A stretch of DNA of 64,000 nt from Corynebacterium tapiri (lineage in GTDB: Bacteria > Actinomycetota > Actinomycetes > Mycobacteriales > Mycobacteriaceae), in contig NZ_VDHJ01000001.1 of NCBI RefSeq assembly GCF_006334925.1, forward strand, positions 124,001 through 188,000, read 5' to 3'. The position numbers and the translations under genes were made by a program. This document shows, piece by piece, positions 55,088-64,000 of the stretch; the stretch's first letter is position 1; each line of letters opens with the position of its first letter. The notes beneath the pieces were generated by a model that was given only the letters and a program-made list of their open reading frames with translations, did not search any database and was not told where the DNA came from.

Positions 55088-55115
55088 CGCCCCCGGCGCA
55101 AAAGCACAGGGGGCG
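55088..55115 (-). terminator. hairpin after the DAACS symporter gene
   Basis: CGCCCCC / GGGGGCG perfect stem, 14-nt loop, followed on the minus strand by GTACTATTT. The TACTAT there also looks like the -10 of the 41-residue gene. Confidence 0.6.
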
Positions 55116-55153
55116 AATGATCCTCTAGGAGGCTCAGTACCGGAGAGAATTCA

Positions 55154-56500
55154 CTAAGAATTTACGCGGATCGGAGTTGCTGCAGAGTTCGCTTGCAGGC
55201 CGTGGTCCCACACGTTCTGATCGAGAATATTATTGCGCTTGGCGACGACAGACGCGACGAGTGCCTGGCCAATCACATTGACTGCAGTGCGCCCCATATC
55301 AATGATCGGCTCGGTGGCCAACAGCAGACCCACACCAGCCAGCGGTAGTCCAAGGGTGGACAGCGTCAGGGTGAGCATTACCGTGGCGCCCGTTGTGCCA
55401 GCGGTGGCGGCGGAGCCTAGCACCGAGACCATGATGATGAGCAGGTAGTGGGTGAATCCCAGGTCTACGCCATAAAACTGGGCGACGAAGATTGCCGCCA
55501 CGGCGGGGTAGACCGACGCGCAACCATCCATCTTGCTGGTTGCGGCCAACGGCATGACAAACGAGGCGTACTCGCGCGGAACACCCATGGAGTTTTCCAC
55601 AGTGCGCTGGTTGACCGGCATAACTCCCATCGAGGAGCGGGTGAAAAAGCCCAGGTTGGCCACCGGCCACACGCGGCGGAAGAAGCCGGTGACGGAGATG
55701 CCGTTGAACTTCAAAACGAGCGGGTAAATAACAAACGCAACGATTGCTAGGCCGATGTACATGGCCAGCACGAACTGGCCCAGCTGGCCGAGAGCCTCCC
55801 AGCCGTAGGTGGACACGGCTTTGCCGATCAGGGCCGCCGTACCGATCGGAGCGAGCCGGATGATCCACCACAGGACGACCTGGATGACCGACAAGAGCGA
55901 TTCGGCGAAACCGAGGAAGGGCTCCGCAGCCTTGCCTGCCTTTACTGCGGCTACGCCGATTGCGAGGGAGAGTGCCAGGATCTGCAGCACGTTGAAGCTG
56001 ACGGAGACTTCACCGTCGGATAGGGATGCACCCAGGCCGAGGAAGTTGGCGGGGATTACCGAGTTGATAAAGCCCATCCACGAGCCCATTGTGGATGGAT
56101 CCGAAGCTTGCGCCGGGTCAACCGTGGAGCCAACGCCCGGGCGCACGACCAGGGCGACCAGGATGCCCACAATCACTGAGGCCAGTGCGGTGATGGCGAA
56201 CCACACCAAGGTGGAAATAGCGAGGGCGGCGGCTCCGGCCAACTTGCGGAGGTTGGCTACTGAGGTCACCACCGCGGTAAAGATAAGCGGCGGAATTAAG
56301 AGCTTGAGTAGCTTGACGTAGGTGCCGCCGACCCAGGTCAGGGCTCCGGCAAGCCAATCGCTATCCATCTGGCGGGCCACCAGGCCCAGGATGAGGCCAA
56401 TGATGAGGCCGGCGATGACCTGGGCACCAAAACCGGTAAGCCAGCCGGGCAGGCGGGAGGACCGCGACGTAGCGGTCGGGGTGGGGGTTGCAGAACTCAT
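55154..56500 (-). CDS. dicarboxylate/amino acid:cation symporter (DAACS family)
   Basis: 448 residues with eight helices and two re-entrant hairpins typical of the glutamate-transporter fold. The first hairpin motif is FFTRSSMGVMPVNQ (in place of SSSAATLP), the helix-7 motif ATSKMDGCASVYPAVAAIFVAQFYG (NMDG variant), and hairpin 2 SAATAGTTGATVML. The TRSS form is closer to the cystine (TcyP-like) or C4-dicarboxylate branches than to GltP; substrate unresolved. Minus strand, downstream of selD with 128 bases between. Confidence 0.9.
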   Translation of the reverse strand: MSSATPTPTATSRSSRLPGWLTGFGAQVIAGLIIGLILGLVARQMDSDWLAGALTWVGGTYVKLLKLLIPPLIFTAVVTSVANLRKLAGAAALAISTLVWFAITALASVIVGILVALVVRPGVGSTVDPAQASDPSTMGSWMGFINSVIPANFLGLGASLSDGEVSVSFNVLQILALSLAIGVAAVKAGKAAEPFLGFAESLLSVIQVVLWWIIRLAPIGTAALIGKAVSTYGWEALGQLGQFVLAMYIGLAIVAFVIYPLVLKFNGISVTGFFRRVWPVANLGFFTRSSMGVMPVNQRTVENSMGVPREYASFVMPLAATSKMDGCASVYPAVAAIFVAQFYGVDLGFTHYLLIIMVSVLGSAATAGTTGATVMLTLTLSTLGLPLAGVGLLLATEPIIDMGRTAVNVIGQALVASVVAKRNNILDQNVWDHGLQANSAATPIRVNS

Positions 56501-56613
56501 GGGGGAGTAACTTTCGCAAATCGTAGACTAAGCGGTCTAAGTGTCTGAAAGATGCTTAGTCGGACGTTATGAACCCCTTAGACCTAACTCCTTTAAGATT
56601 GAAATTGCAAGTT

Positions 56614-56633
56614 AGTAGACCAACTTGTCTACT
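56614..56633. repeat. inverted repeat at the selD stop codon
   Basis: AGTAGAC / GTCTACT with a six-base spacer, overlapping the selD TAG. It may act as a weak terminator; no strong T-run follows. Confidence 0.4.
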
Positions 56634-57612
56634 TCACGTGCACTGACCCGCTAGCGCCGGCAACGACCTCTCCGATCACGGGATAACCCGGAACTTCCCC
56701 GACGACGAGGAGCCCACCGGACGTCTGGGCGTCGGCAAGCAAGATCAACATCTCCTCGCTGATGCCGTCAGCGTGCAGGTGGGGGCGAACCCAATCGAGG
56801 TTTCGGCGGGATCCGCCGGGGATGTAACCCTCCTTGACTGAGGTGACGGCGTCCTCGAGCAGCGGTACCGCGGCGGAATCGATCACCGCGCTGGTTCCTG
56901 AAGCACGCATCATCTTGAACAAGTGTCCTAGCAAACCGAATCCAGTGACGTCGGTGGCCGCCCGGGCACCAGACTCGACAGCAGCTGCAGAGGCTTCTTT
57001 GTTCAAAGCGGTCATAGTGGAGATGGCCTCAGCAAACGTCTCGCCCGTAGCCTTGTGGCGGTTATTGAGCACCCCAACACCCAGAGGCTTGGTGAGCGTC
57101 AGTGGCAGCCCTGCCTGGGCAGCGTCGTTGCGCATGAGACGATCGGGACGCGCGATACCGGTGGCAGCCATGCCGAAGATGGGCTCTGGGGAGTCGATGG
57201 AATGGCCACCGGTCACCGAAATACCGGCCGCAGACGCAATATCCATGCCGCCTCGCAACACCTCGCGCATGATCGACATGTCGAGGAGCTCGCGCGGCCA
57301 CCCCACCAAGTTCAGGGCGGTCAGCGGGCGACCACCCATGGCATAGATGTCGCTGAGCGCATTGGCGGCGGCAATGCGACCCCAGTCGTACGCATCATCT
57401 ACGACGGGGGTGAAGAAGTCCGCGGTCGAAATGATTGCGGTATCACCGCTGATGCGGATGGCGGAGGCGTCGTCTCCGTCGTCAAGCCCCACGAGAACAG
57501 AGTCGTCCGCGGTGCCAACCAGCCCCCGGACCGCATCCTCGAGTTCCCCCGGAGGGATCTTGCATGCGCATCCGCCACCGCGTGCGTACTGGGTCAAACG
57601 CTGATCACTCAT
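56629..57612 (-). CDS. selD: selenide, water dikinase
   Basis: 327 residues. Makes selenophosphate from selenide and ATP for SelA. N-terminal catalytic motif GGGCACKIPPGEL holds the active-site Cys and Lys (a true Cys codon here, not UGA). Metal/ATP motifs GLDDGDDASAIRI, TADFFTPVVDDAYDWGRIAAANALSDIYAMGG and TGGHSID are intact, and DVTGFGLLGHL follows. ATG 57612 is seven bases behind TATCGT (57620-57625, minus strand). Divergent from selC with 38 bases between start codon and tRNA. Confidence 0.96.
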   Translation of the reverse strand: MSDQRLTQYARGGGCACKIPPGELEDAVRGLVGTADDSVLVGLDDGDDASAIRISGDTAIISTADFFTPVVDDAYDWGRIAAANALSDIYAMGGRPLTALNLVGWPRELLDMSIMREVLRGGMDIASAAGISVTGGHSIDSPEPIFGMAATGIARPDRLMRNDAAQAGLPLTLTKPLGVGVLNNRHKATGETFAEAISTMTALNKEASAAAVESGARAATDVTGFGLLGHLFKMMRASGTSAVIDSAAVPLLEDAVTSVKEGYIPGGSRRNLDWVRPHLHADGISEEMLILLADAQTSGGLLVVGEVPGYPVIGEVVAGASGSVHVK

Positions 57613-57619
57613 GACCTCC

Positions 57620-57642
57620 ACGATAATCCGGCGTGCTAACGT
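57620..57642. promoter_or_regulatory. compact divergent promoter region of selD and selC
   Basis: Minus-strand -10 TATCGT (57620-57625) serves selD; plus-strand TAACGT (57637-57642) ends eight bases before the tRNA 5' end. Both start signals fit within 23 bases, so the -35 region of each lies in the other transcription unit. Confidence 0.5.
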
Positions 57643-57650
57643 CTCGCCGT

Positions 57651-57745
57651 GGAGGCGTACGTGTCCTGGTGGGCGCCCCGGTCTTCAAAACCGGTGAAGC
57701 CGAGCATCTTGGCTTGGCGGGTTCGATTCCCGTCCGTCTCCGCCA
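57651..57745 (+). tRNA. selC: tRNA-Sec (anticodon TCA)
   Basis: 95 nt including encoded CCA (57743-57745). Acceptor GGAGGCG pairs with CGTCTCC (one G-U); D-arm is six pairs (GTGTCC/GGGCGC) with a four-base TGGT loop; anticodon arm CCGGT-CTTCAAA-ACCGG with TCA at 57685-57687; long variable arm AAGCCGA/TTGGCTT; T-arm GGCGGG-TTCGATT-CCCGTC. The long D-stem, small D-loop, long variable arm and G73 are Sec-specific. Acceptor plus T-stem total 13 pairs, here best drawn as 7+6 because an eighth acceptor pair would be U-C. Confidence 0.95.
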
Positions 57746-57789
57746 CAAACTTTCCCTCTCGATGACGCACGGTGAGGACGTTAGAGAAA

Positions 57790-59082
57790 ATGACTACTGA
57801 TCCGCGCCGACGCATTCCGCGTACCGACGATCTGCTCAATCACCCCGCGGTGCGGGACGCTTCCTTGTCTGCGACAGCCAAAAAGGCCCTGGTCCAGCAA
57901 GTCCAGGCCAAAGCCCGGGCAGGAGAGATTGCTCCAGAGGACGTCCTCGATCACGTCCGCGCACAGCTTCCCCACACTCCTACTTCGCTACACCCGGTGC
58001 TCAACGCCACAGGAGTCGTTGTACACACCAACTTGGGGCGCGCGCCTCTATCGCATGCCGCGCGCTGCGCCATCGAGCAGGCCGCCGGATATACCGACGT
58101 AGAGCTGGAGCTGGAAAGTGGTCAACGCTCGTCGCGCCGGGGTGCAGGTGCGCTGGATGCACTACTCGATGCCTGCCCGGAGGCAGAGGCCGCGCTCGTG
58201 GTGAACAATGCGGCTGCCGCCCTGGTGCTTACCTGCGCGGCGCTCAATCACCACGGAAGAGTAGTTATTTCCCGCGGAGAGCTCATCGAAATCGGCGCCG
58301 GCTTCCGTCTGCCGGAGCTCATCGAATCTGCGCGGGTGGAGCTTGTTGAGGTCGGCGCCACCAACCGCACACACCTTTCTGATTATGCGGCGGCACCTGG
58401 AGCATTTTTGAAAGTCCACCCGTCGAACTACCGCGTCGAGGGCTTTACCGCAGAGGCGAGCGTTGCAGAGCTTGCCGATCTTGCCGAACAGCGGGGAGCC
58501 GCCCTCATCGTCGACGTGGGTTCGGGTCTGCTGCGCCCCGATGCTCTCATGCCTGCAGAGCCCCCAATCTCTGAGGCGCTTGCCGACGGCGCCGATGTCG
58601 TCCTGGCCTCCGGGGACAAGCTCCTCGGTGGCCCCCAGGCCGGGATCATATTGGGCAAGAAGGAGGCCATCGCAGCGTGCGCCCGCCACCCCCTGGCGCG
58701 TGCGGTGCGCATTGACAAGATTCGCCTCGCAGCGCTGGAGGCCACCGTTGCCGGCGGTAACACGCCCGTCGAGCGATTCCTCCACGCTGAACCCGATGAG
58801 CTCTACCAACGCTGCCGGAGGCTTGCTGAGCAATTGCCACTGGAGTGCGAGATTGTTGAGCACGACGGGCGTGTCGGTGGCGGGGGAGCGCCTGGCCTGC
58901 GCCTCAAGGGCTACGCCCTGCGTTTGCCCGAATACGTTGCCGCTCGTTTGCGAGCGGGAGATGTGCCGGTTCTCGCGCGAGTTAAGGATGGCGCCTGCCT
59001 TGTCGATCCGCGCTGCATAGAGCCAGCGGATGAGGCCGCTCTTGGCGCCGCGTTAGTGGCGGCATGGAAGGAGCAGGCATGA
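57790..59082 (+). CDS. selA: L-seryl-tRNA(Sec) selenium transferase
   Basis: 430 residues. PLP enzyme converting Ser-tRNA(Sec) to Sec-tRNA(Sec) with selenophosphate. Family N-terminus RRIPRTDDLLNHPAVRD, then LNATGVVVHTNLGRAPLS, RGELIEIGAGFRLPE, VHPSNYRVEGF, and the PLP lysine motif VLASGDKLLGGPQAGII. Bacterial-type decameric SelA length. ATG 57790 is chosen; a GTG 18 bases upstream is possible. It follows selC by 44 bases and overlaps selB by four bases. Confidence 0.96.
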   Translation: MTTDPRRRIPRTDDLLNHPAVRDASLSATAKKALVQQVQAKARAGEIAPEDVLDHVRAQLPHTPTSLHPVLNATGVVVHTNLGRAPLSHAARCAIEQAAGYTDVELELESGQRSSRRGAGALDALLDACPEAEAALVVNNAAAALVLTCAALNHHGRVVISRGELIEIGAGFRLPELIESARVELVEVGATNRTHLSDYAAAPGAFLKVHPSNYRVEGFTAEASVAELADLAEQRGAALIVDVGSGLLRPDALMPAEPPISEALADGADVVLASGDKLLGGPQAGIILGKKEAIAACARHPLARAVRIDKIRLAALEATVAGGNTPVERFLHAEPDELYQRCRRLAEQLPLECEIVEHDGRVGGGGAPGLRLKGYALRLPEYVAARLRAGDVPVLARVKDGACLVDPRCIEPADEAALGAALVAAWKEQA

Positions 59083-60854
59083 ACTACGTCGTCGCCACAG
59101 CGGGGCATGTGGATCACGGCAAGTCCCTCCTCGTGCGCGCGCTGACCGGCATTGAGCCGGATCGCTGGGAAGAAGAGCAGCGCCGCGGGCTCACCATTGA
59201 CCTGGGATTCGCCTGGTCCACACTGCCGTCTGGAAAGTCTGTGGCATTCGTAGACGTGCCCGGGCATGAAAAATTCCTGGGCAACATGCTGGCCGGAGTC
59301 GGGCCGGCCCCCGCCGTCATGCTCATCGTGGCCGCCGACGAGGGGTGGCGCGAGCAGACGGCCGATCACCTGGCCGCAGTGGACGGATTTGGCCTGGAGT
59401 ACGGAGTCATTGCCATGACACGCTGCGATCTGGCGGACGCATCTCAGCGGGCCCGGACTCGCGCCGACATCGTGGACAAGCTGCGCGGAACCAGCCTGGA
59501 AAACGCCCCCATTGTCGAGGTATCTGCCCGCACCCAGGAGGGGCTCGACGCACTGCGAGAAACGCTGGAGTCTGTGCTCGAATCAGCCCCAGCTCCCGAT
59601 GCTAGTTCCCCAGTGCGCTTGTGGATCGACCGTAGCTTCCACATCACCGGGGCCGGGACCGTCGTCACCGGCACGCTTACTGCGGGAACCATCCACGCTG
59701 GTGATCGGTTCCGGTGCGGAGAGCGTCAGGTGCAAGTCCGCTCCCTGCAATCTCAGGAACACGGAGTCGCTGAGGTCGGCCCGGCGGCGCGCGTTGCGCT
59801 GAACCTGCGCGACATCGATACCAGCGCCATCGGCCGCGGCGACGTTCTGACCGCCGAAGACGAATTCTGGTGGAGTTCGCTTCTCGACGTCCGGGTTCAC
59901 CGAGATGCCCTCAGCCAGCGCCCACCGCAGGAGGTCGTTGTTCACATGGGCACCGCAGAAATCATGGCGCGTGTGCGCTACTTCGGGCCAAACCACCTGC
60001 GTTTGGCACTGGCCAGGCCCATTCCCGCACGAGTGGGAGAGCGGATGGTGCTGCGCAAGCCAGGTCAACGAAGCATGTACGCCGGCATCAGCGTCATGGA
60101 CGTTGATCCCCCGGAACTGACCCAGCGAGGTGCCGCTACCCAGCGAGACAAGGATTTGGGCCAACTTCCGGTGGGAGGAAGCGTGGCCGCGGAGGTCTCC
60201 CGCCGGGAGGCCATGCCCATTCAGGACCTGCGATCCATGGGATTTCCCCTGGCTGAGAAGGCTCCGGCAGGGTGCGTGGAGTTCCGCGGGTGGTACGTTC
60301 ACGCCCCAGCCGTCATGCGCTGGAAAGACGAGCTGCTCAAAGCGATCGACGCGCAGCGGGAGCGGGATCCACTTTCTCCAGGGTTGACGCGCGGGGCCGC
60401 TCTTGGCGTACTGAACCTGCCGGGTGCAGACCTGTTTGCCCTGGTGGTCGCTGCCGCCAAGGTGGAAGAGACGGACGGAGTGTTGCGGCGTCCGGGACAG
60501 AAAGTCAACCTTGGCGAACACGAGGAGGCCGTAGCCCGCCTAGAGCAGCGCTGGCAGAAGGAACCGTTGTGGAGCCCGGAGGCTAAGGAGCTGGCTGGAT
60601 TCGGGTTGAGCGCACAGGCGTTGGCCGCCGCCGAACGCGCCGGGCGGTTGCTGCGCCTGGGTGACATCGTCGTGTCGGTTGAGGCACCGGCTGCTGCGGC
60701 GAAGGCCTTGCGAGGGATCGAGCAGCCCTTCACCACCTCTCAGGCCCGACAAGCGATGGGGCTCACGCGCCGGGTGGTTATCCCTCTCTTGGAGCACCTT
60801 GATCGCACCGGGGTGACACAGCGACTCGACGGTTCCCAGCGGCGGTTGCGCTAA
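59079..60854 (+). CDS. selB: selenocysteine-specific elongation factor SelB
   Basis: 591 residues. EF-Tu-like GTPase: G1 AGHVDHGKSLLVRAL (9-23), G2 RGLTIDLGF, G3 DVPGHEKFLGNM, G4 MTRCDL. Domains II-III follow (about 175-335), and the C-terminal 230 residues form the winged-helix array that binds the SECIS hairpin; the last repeat has RQAMGLTRRVVIPLLEHLDRTGVTQRL. Slightly shorter than E. coli SelB (614). ATG overlaps the selA stop (ATGA) behind AAGGAG. Confidence 0.96.
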   Translation: MNYVVATAGHVDHGKSLLVRALTGIEPDRWEEEQRRGLTIDLGFAWSTLPSGKSVAFVDVPGHEKFLGNMLAGVGPAPAVMLIVAADEGWREQTADHLAAVDGFGLEYGVIAMTRCDLADASQRARTRADIVDKLRGTSLENAPIVEVSARTQEGLDALRETLESVLESAPAPDASSPVRLWIDRSFHITGAGTVVTGTLTAGTIHAGDRFRCGERQVQVRSLQSQEHGVAEVGPAARVALNLRDIDTSAIGRGDVLTAEDEFWWSSLLDVRVHRDALSQRPPQEVVVHMGTAEIMARVRYFGPNHLRLALARPIPARVGERMVLRKPGQRSMYAGISVMDVDPPELTQRGAATQRDKDLGQLPVGGSVAAEVSRREAMPIQDLRSMGFPLAEKAPAGCVEFRGWYVHAPAVMRWKDELLKAIDAQRERDPLSPGLTRGAALGVLNLPGADLFALVVAAAKVEETDGVLRRPGQKVNLGEHEEAVARLEQRWQKEPLWSPEAKELAGFGLSAQALAAAERAGRLLRLGDIVVSVEAPAAAAKALRGIEQPFTTSQARQAMGLTRRVVIPLLEHLDRTGVTQRLDGSQRRLR

Positions 60855-61603
60855 GCCAAGGATCCGCGCGCTGGCTCCAGTTGCGTGGGGATCACCGTGG
60901 CAATCGGCTCGGCGGCTTGAGGCGCGCGCGCCAGGACGGGTGCTGCCGGAATGGAAAGTGGCGAATAGTCCTCCACCTGATAGAACGGGTCAATATCCAG
61001 GGCGCAGAGTCCATTAGCCACGAAAGCGCGGGAGGCCACCGGCCCAGCAGCCAGTGCGGCTTGCAGCTTTGCGGGAGGATCGTCGATTCCGCCGAGAACC
61101 CGCCCGTTATAGGTGATGCCGACGTGGCTGCCCACCAGATCCAACAACACTAGGATCTGGCACGGGGTGGAAAAGCTCAGCTGGCTGGTGACCGGCTGGC
61201 CCTCGCCCTGGGCAAAGACCTTCGTGCCTGCAGGAAGAGCTCCCGCCGGCACGATAAAGGGTGCAGGAGCGAGTTCAAGGTCGACATCGACCAGACCCGA
61301 GCGACCGGGCCTGGGCATCAGAATTGCCGTTGTGGTGGGTGCCCGGCCGGAGGAGAATACACGCTCAAGGTCGGGAAAGCGCTGGGCTTTCTCCGGAGGC
61401 AGAATACCCAGGAACCCGGCTGGCCCAATGACGTGCACGTCCTGGGCGGATCGCTGCAGCGTGACCTCAACGCGCAGCCAGGGAGCCTCCTCGCTGCCGA
61501 GCGGGGCGCACGCCCAGGCATTGGCGTGCGAGATCGCGCTGACGCTCACTAGTCCGCACGATCCCAGTGCTTTTCGTGTGAGGGGATAGGGCTCCAAGCG
61601 CAT
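60851..61603 (-). CDS. hypothetical protein, mixed alpha/beta, HIRAN-like C-terminus not excluded
   Basis: 250 residues, no signal peptide or membrane helix. ATG 61603 (MRLEPYPLTRKALGS) lies seven bases behind TAATCT (61611-61616, minus strand), a clear leaderless start. Readable pieces are VEVTLQRSAQDVHVIGPAGFLGILPPE and HVGITYNGRVLGGIDDPPAKLQAALAAG, which look like a repeated beta-rich unit. No family was recognised. It converges on selB with a four-base overlap and lies just downstream of the UvrA-like gene on the same strand. Confidence 0.68.
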   Translation of the reverse strand: MRLEPYPLTRKALGSCGLVSVSAISHANAWACAPLGSEEAPWLRVEVTLQRSAQDVHVIGPAGFLGILPPEKAQRFPDLERVFSSGRAPTTTAILMPRPGRSGLVDVDLELAPAPFIVPAGALPAGTKVFAQGEGQPVTSQLSFSTPCQILVLLDLVGSHVGITYNGRVLGGIDDPPAKLQAALAAGPVASRAFVANGLCALDIDPFYQVEDYSPLSIPAAPVLARAPQAAEPIATVIPTQLEPARGSLA

Positions 61604-61628
61604 GATTGTCAGATTAGCCTGACGGCAC

Positions 61629-63965
61629 TCAGTCCTTATAGGCGGCCAGGTGGCGCCCGGTGGTGGTGTCCGCTGCCGCCAGTTCAGCAGGAGTGCCCGC
61701 GAAAACGACCTGCCCACCCTGGGAGCCGGCGCCGGGTCCCATGTCGATCACGTGGTCGGCATGGGCGATCACCGCCAGGTTGTGTTCGATCACGATGACG
61801 CTGGTCCCGGCGTCAACCAGGGCGTCGAGTAGCGAAAGAATAACCTCCGTGTCTGCCAGGTGCAGCCCCGTGGTGGGTTCGTCGAGGATGATCGTCTGGG
61901 CTTTTTCTCCCATGCGCGCGGCGAGCTTGAGGCGTTGGCGCTCGCCACCCGAGAGCGTCGAGAGCGGCTGGCCCAGGGTGATGTAGCCCAGTCCCACCTG
62001 TACCAGCCGGTTGCAGATTTTTGCGGCGGCGGGCACCTTGGTCTCCTTGGCGGCAAAGAACTCGGCAGCCTGGGAAGCGGGCATATCCAAAACATCCGCG
62101 ATGGAGTAATCACCAAAGGTGTATTCGAGGACTGCTGCGTCGAAACGTCGTCCCTCGCACACCTCACACAGGGTGTCAGCACCCTGCATGAAGCCGAGAT
62201 CGACGTAGACCACTCCGGCACCCTTGCATTGCGGGCATGCGCCCTCGGAGTTGGCGGAAAACAGCGCGGGCTTGGTGCCCGTGGCCTTGGCAAAGGCCTT
62301 GCGGATGGAGTCCAGCGCACCGGTGTAGGTCGCGGGATTGGAACGGCGAGACCCGGCGATAGGGGATTGGTCGACGACTACGAGGTCCGGGTTAGACTCG
62401 GCAAGCTCTGCCACCAGGGAGGACTTGCCTGAGCCAGCTACGCCCGTGATGGCGGTCAGCACACCGAGGGGGACCTGCACGTTTACAGACTGCAGGTTGT
62501 TGCGTGTGGCGTCGTGCACCTCGAGGTGCCCCTGGGGAGTGCGGACCTCAGACTTCAGTGGGGTGCGATCTGCCAGGTGCCGGCCGGTAACCGTGTCGGA
62601 GACGGCAAGATCCTGCGGTGTTCCTTCGAAGACCACGTGCCCGCCCGCAGATCCAGCTCCCGGGCCTACATCGATGACGTGGTCGGCGCGCATGATCGTG
62701 GCGGGATTGTGCTCGACGACGATCACGGTATTGGACTTGTCGCGCAACTGCTCCAGCAAGTCATTGACGCGGCCAATGTCCTCCGGGTGCAGCCCGGCGG
62801 AAGGCTCGTCGAACACGTAGGTGGCGTCGGTGAGCGCGGACCCCAGGTGGCGGATCATCTTGGCGCGCTGCGCCTCACCACCCGAGAGTGACGACGTAGG
62901 CCGATCTAGCGTGAGGTAGTCCAACCCCACCGCCACAAAAGACTGCAGGACAGCCCGGATGGAATCGATAAGCTCCTGGGCACCGGAGTGCCGCAGCTGG
63001 GAGAACCACTCAACCAGGTCACCGACTTCCATCGTGCACAGGTCAGCAATCGACTTCCCCTCAATCGTTGAGGTCCGCGCGTGCTCTGCAAGACGTGTGC
63101 CGTCGCACTCCGGGCAGGTGATAAAGCGGACTGCGCGGTCGACAAACTCGCCGATGTGCTTTTGCATGCTGGCGCGCTCCTTAGCCAGCATGGACTTTTG
63201 CAGGCGTGGCACCAAACCCTCGTAGGACATGTTGATGCCAGCGATTTTCATCCGCTTTTCCTCGTGGAAGAACAAGTTGTGGTGTTCTTCCTTGGTGTAA
63301 TCCCGGATTTTCTTCTCCGGGTCAACCAATCCGGATTCCGCGTACAGGCGATAATTCCATCCGCCTGTTTTGTAACCGGGGATGCGCAGGGCGCCGTCGG
63401 CAAGCGAGAGATCCTCATCCACGAGCTCGCTCAAGACAACATCGGAGACCTGCCCGCGCCCCTCACAGTTGGGGCACATTCCTCCTGTGCGGCGGTACTG
63501 CTTGACCACCTTCTTCTTATTGCCCACCTGGATCGCGCCCCCGCCGGACACACTGGGCACATTGAAGGAATACGCGCCGGGGCCGCCCACGCTGGGTTCG
63601 GCAATACGAGAAAAGAGCACACGCATCGGGCCCACCGCGTCCGTGGCCGTCCCCACCGTGGAGCGCGGGTTCGACCCCATAGGGGACTGATCCACCACAA
63701 TGGCCGCGGTAAGCCCGGAGAGCTCGTCGTAGTCGGGGCGGGCGAGTGAGGGCATAAATCCCTGTACGAAGGTGGAATACGTTTCGTTGATCAGGCGCTG
63801 GGACTCGGCAGCGATCGTGTCGAAGGCGAGTGAAGACTTTCCGGAGCCGGATACGCCGGTCAGTACCGTTAGCTGGCGCTTAGGGATGTCCACGTCGACA
63901 GCCTGCAGGTTGTTCACGCGAGCTCCGCGCAAACGAATGGCCTCGTGCGGATCAGTTGGGTTCAT
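61629..63965 (-). CDS. UvrA-like ABC ATPase (short, class II type)
   Basis: 778 residues, against about 950 for housekeeping UvrA. Two ABC modules: Walker [15 protein letters not shown] and [13 protein letters not shown], signatures [12 protein letters not shown] and [12 protein letters not shown], Walker [14 protein letters not shown] and [13 protein letters not shown]. Zinc-finger cysteines [24 protein letters not shown] and CEVCEGRR are kept. The length deficit falls where UvrB binds, as in UvrA2/DrrC-like proteins tied to tolerance of DNA-binding drugs. ATG 63965 is eight bases behind TATGCT (63974-63979, minus strand). Confidence 0.93.
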   Translation of the reverse strand: MNPTDPHEAIRLRGARVNNLQAVDVDIPKRQLTVLTGVSGSGKSSLAFDTIAAESQRLINETYSTFVQGFMPSLARPDYDELSGLTAAIVVDQSPMGSNPRSTVGTATDAVGPMRVLFSRIAEPSVGGPGAYSFNVPSVSGGGAIQVGNKKKVVKQYRRTGGMCPNCEGRGQVSDVVLSELVDEDLSLADGALRIPGYKTGGWNYRLYAESGLVDPEKKIRDYTKEEHHNLFFHEEKRMKIAGINMSYEGLVPRLQKSMLAKERASMQKHIGEFVDRAVRFITCPECDGTRLAEHARTSTIEGKSIADLCTMEVGDLVEWFSQLRHSGAQELIDSIRAVLQSFVAVGLDYLTLDRPTSSLSGGEAQRAKMIRHLGSALTDATYVFDEPSAGLHPEDIGRVNDLLEQLRDKSNTVIVVEHNPATIMRADHVIDVGPGAGSAGGHVVFEGTPQDLAVSDTVTGRHLADRTPLKSEVRTPQGHLEVHDATRNNLQSVNVQVPLGVLTAITGVAGSGKSSLVAELAESNPDLVVVDQSPIAGSRRSNPATYTGALDSIRKAFAKATGTKPALFSANSEGACPQCKGAGVVYVDLGFMQGADTLCEVCEGRRFDAAVLEYTFGDYSIADVLDMPASQAAEFFAAKETKVPAAAKICNRLVQVGLGYITLGQPLSTLSGGERQRLKLAARMGEKAQTIILDEPTTGLHLADTEVILSLLDALVDAGTSVIVIEHNLAVIAHADHVIDMGPGAGSQGGQVVFAGTPAELAAADTTTGRHLAAYKD

Positions 63966-64000
63966 GACATATCAGCATAAACGCCGCGCGGAGCGCAGCG

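Overview
This window is a dense, GC-rich (about 60 percent by eye) chromosomal segment of a mycolic-acid actinobacterium, most likely a Corynebacterium. Pointers are a mycothiol S-conjugate amidase, a HmuO-type haem oxygenase behind a DtxR box, a CBS-containing GuaB1 GMP reductase, a BetP-like BCCT carrier, a 41-residue porin-like peptide, and many genes whose start codon sits 6 to 8 nt behind a TANNNT -10 box (leaderless mRNAs). Almost every base is genic, and no insertion sequence, prophage, rRNA or CRISPR array is visible.

Layout. 1-1503: end of an OpuC-type compatible-solute ABC transporter. 1525-36067: housekeeping backbone whose order (DUF4307/greA, mca, short-chain Z-prenyl synthase, coaA, glyA, PIN-PhoH, fum, glpX, DUF4245, xseB/xseA, ispH, DUF6542, ychF) matches my memory of the M. 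tuberculosis Rv1080c-Rv1112 region. Interspersed are a BCCT carrier, a GH13 enzyme, a TetR/MFS efflux pair, dihydroxyacetone kinase, rmuC, secreted hydrolases and an iron-controlled hmuO. 36105-42997: guaB1, then a three-gene formate dehydrogenase operon whose catalytic subunit has an in-frame UGA read as selenocysteine. 43194-46695: a 40-codon leader ORF and putA. 46699-54270: spermidine-synthase-like protein, creatininase, then a 5-oxoprolinase-like operon (pxpA, fused pxpBC), a fused biotin carboxylase-BCCP, a GntR regulator and an NRAMP-fold carrier lacking the metal-binding motifs. 54440-56500: two small envelope-type proteins and a DAACS symporter. 56629-60854: complete selenocysteine machinery (selD divergent from selC-selA-selB). 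60851-63965: unknown protein and a UvrA-like ATPase.

How the genes work together. SelD makes selenophosphate, SelA charges the UCA-anticodon tRNA made by selC, and SelB delivers it to the UGA at codon 189 of the formate dehydrogenase 19 kb away. The hairpin after that UGA has its unpaired U, loop G and loop U at positions 17, 23 and 24 counted from the UGA, exactly as in the E. coli fdhF element. Formate electrons would pass through a four-cluster ferredoxin subunit to an NrfD-type membrane subunit. The second system of note is the creatininase/PxpABC/biotin carboxylase/NRAMP-like locus. A perfect 17-bp palindrome before pxpA and a close copy before the divergently placed carrier suggest one GntR regulator controls both, so the carrier probably imports the pathway substrate.

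Functions are assigned from motif recognition only; no database search was run.
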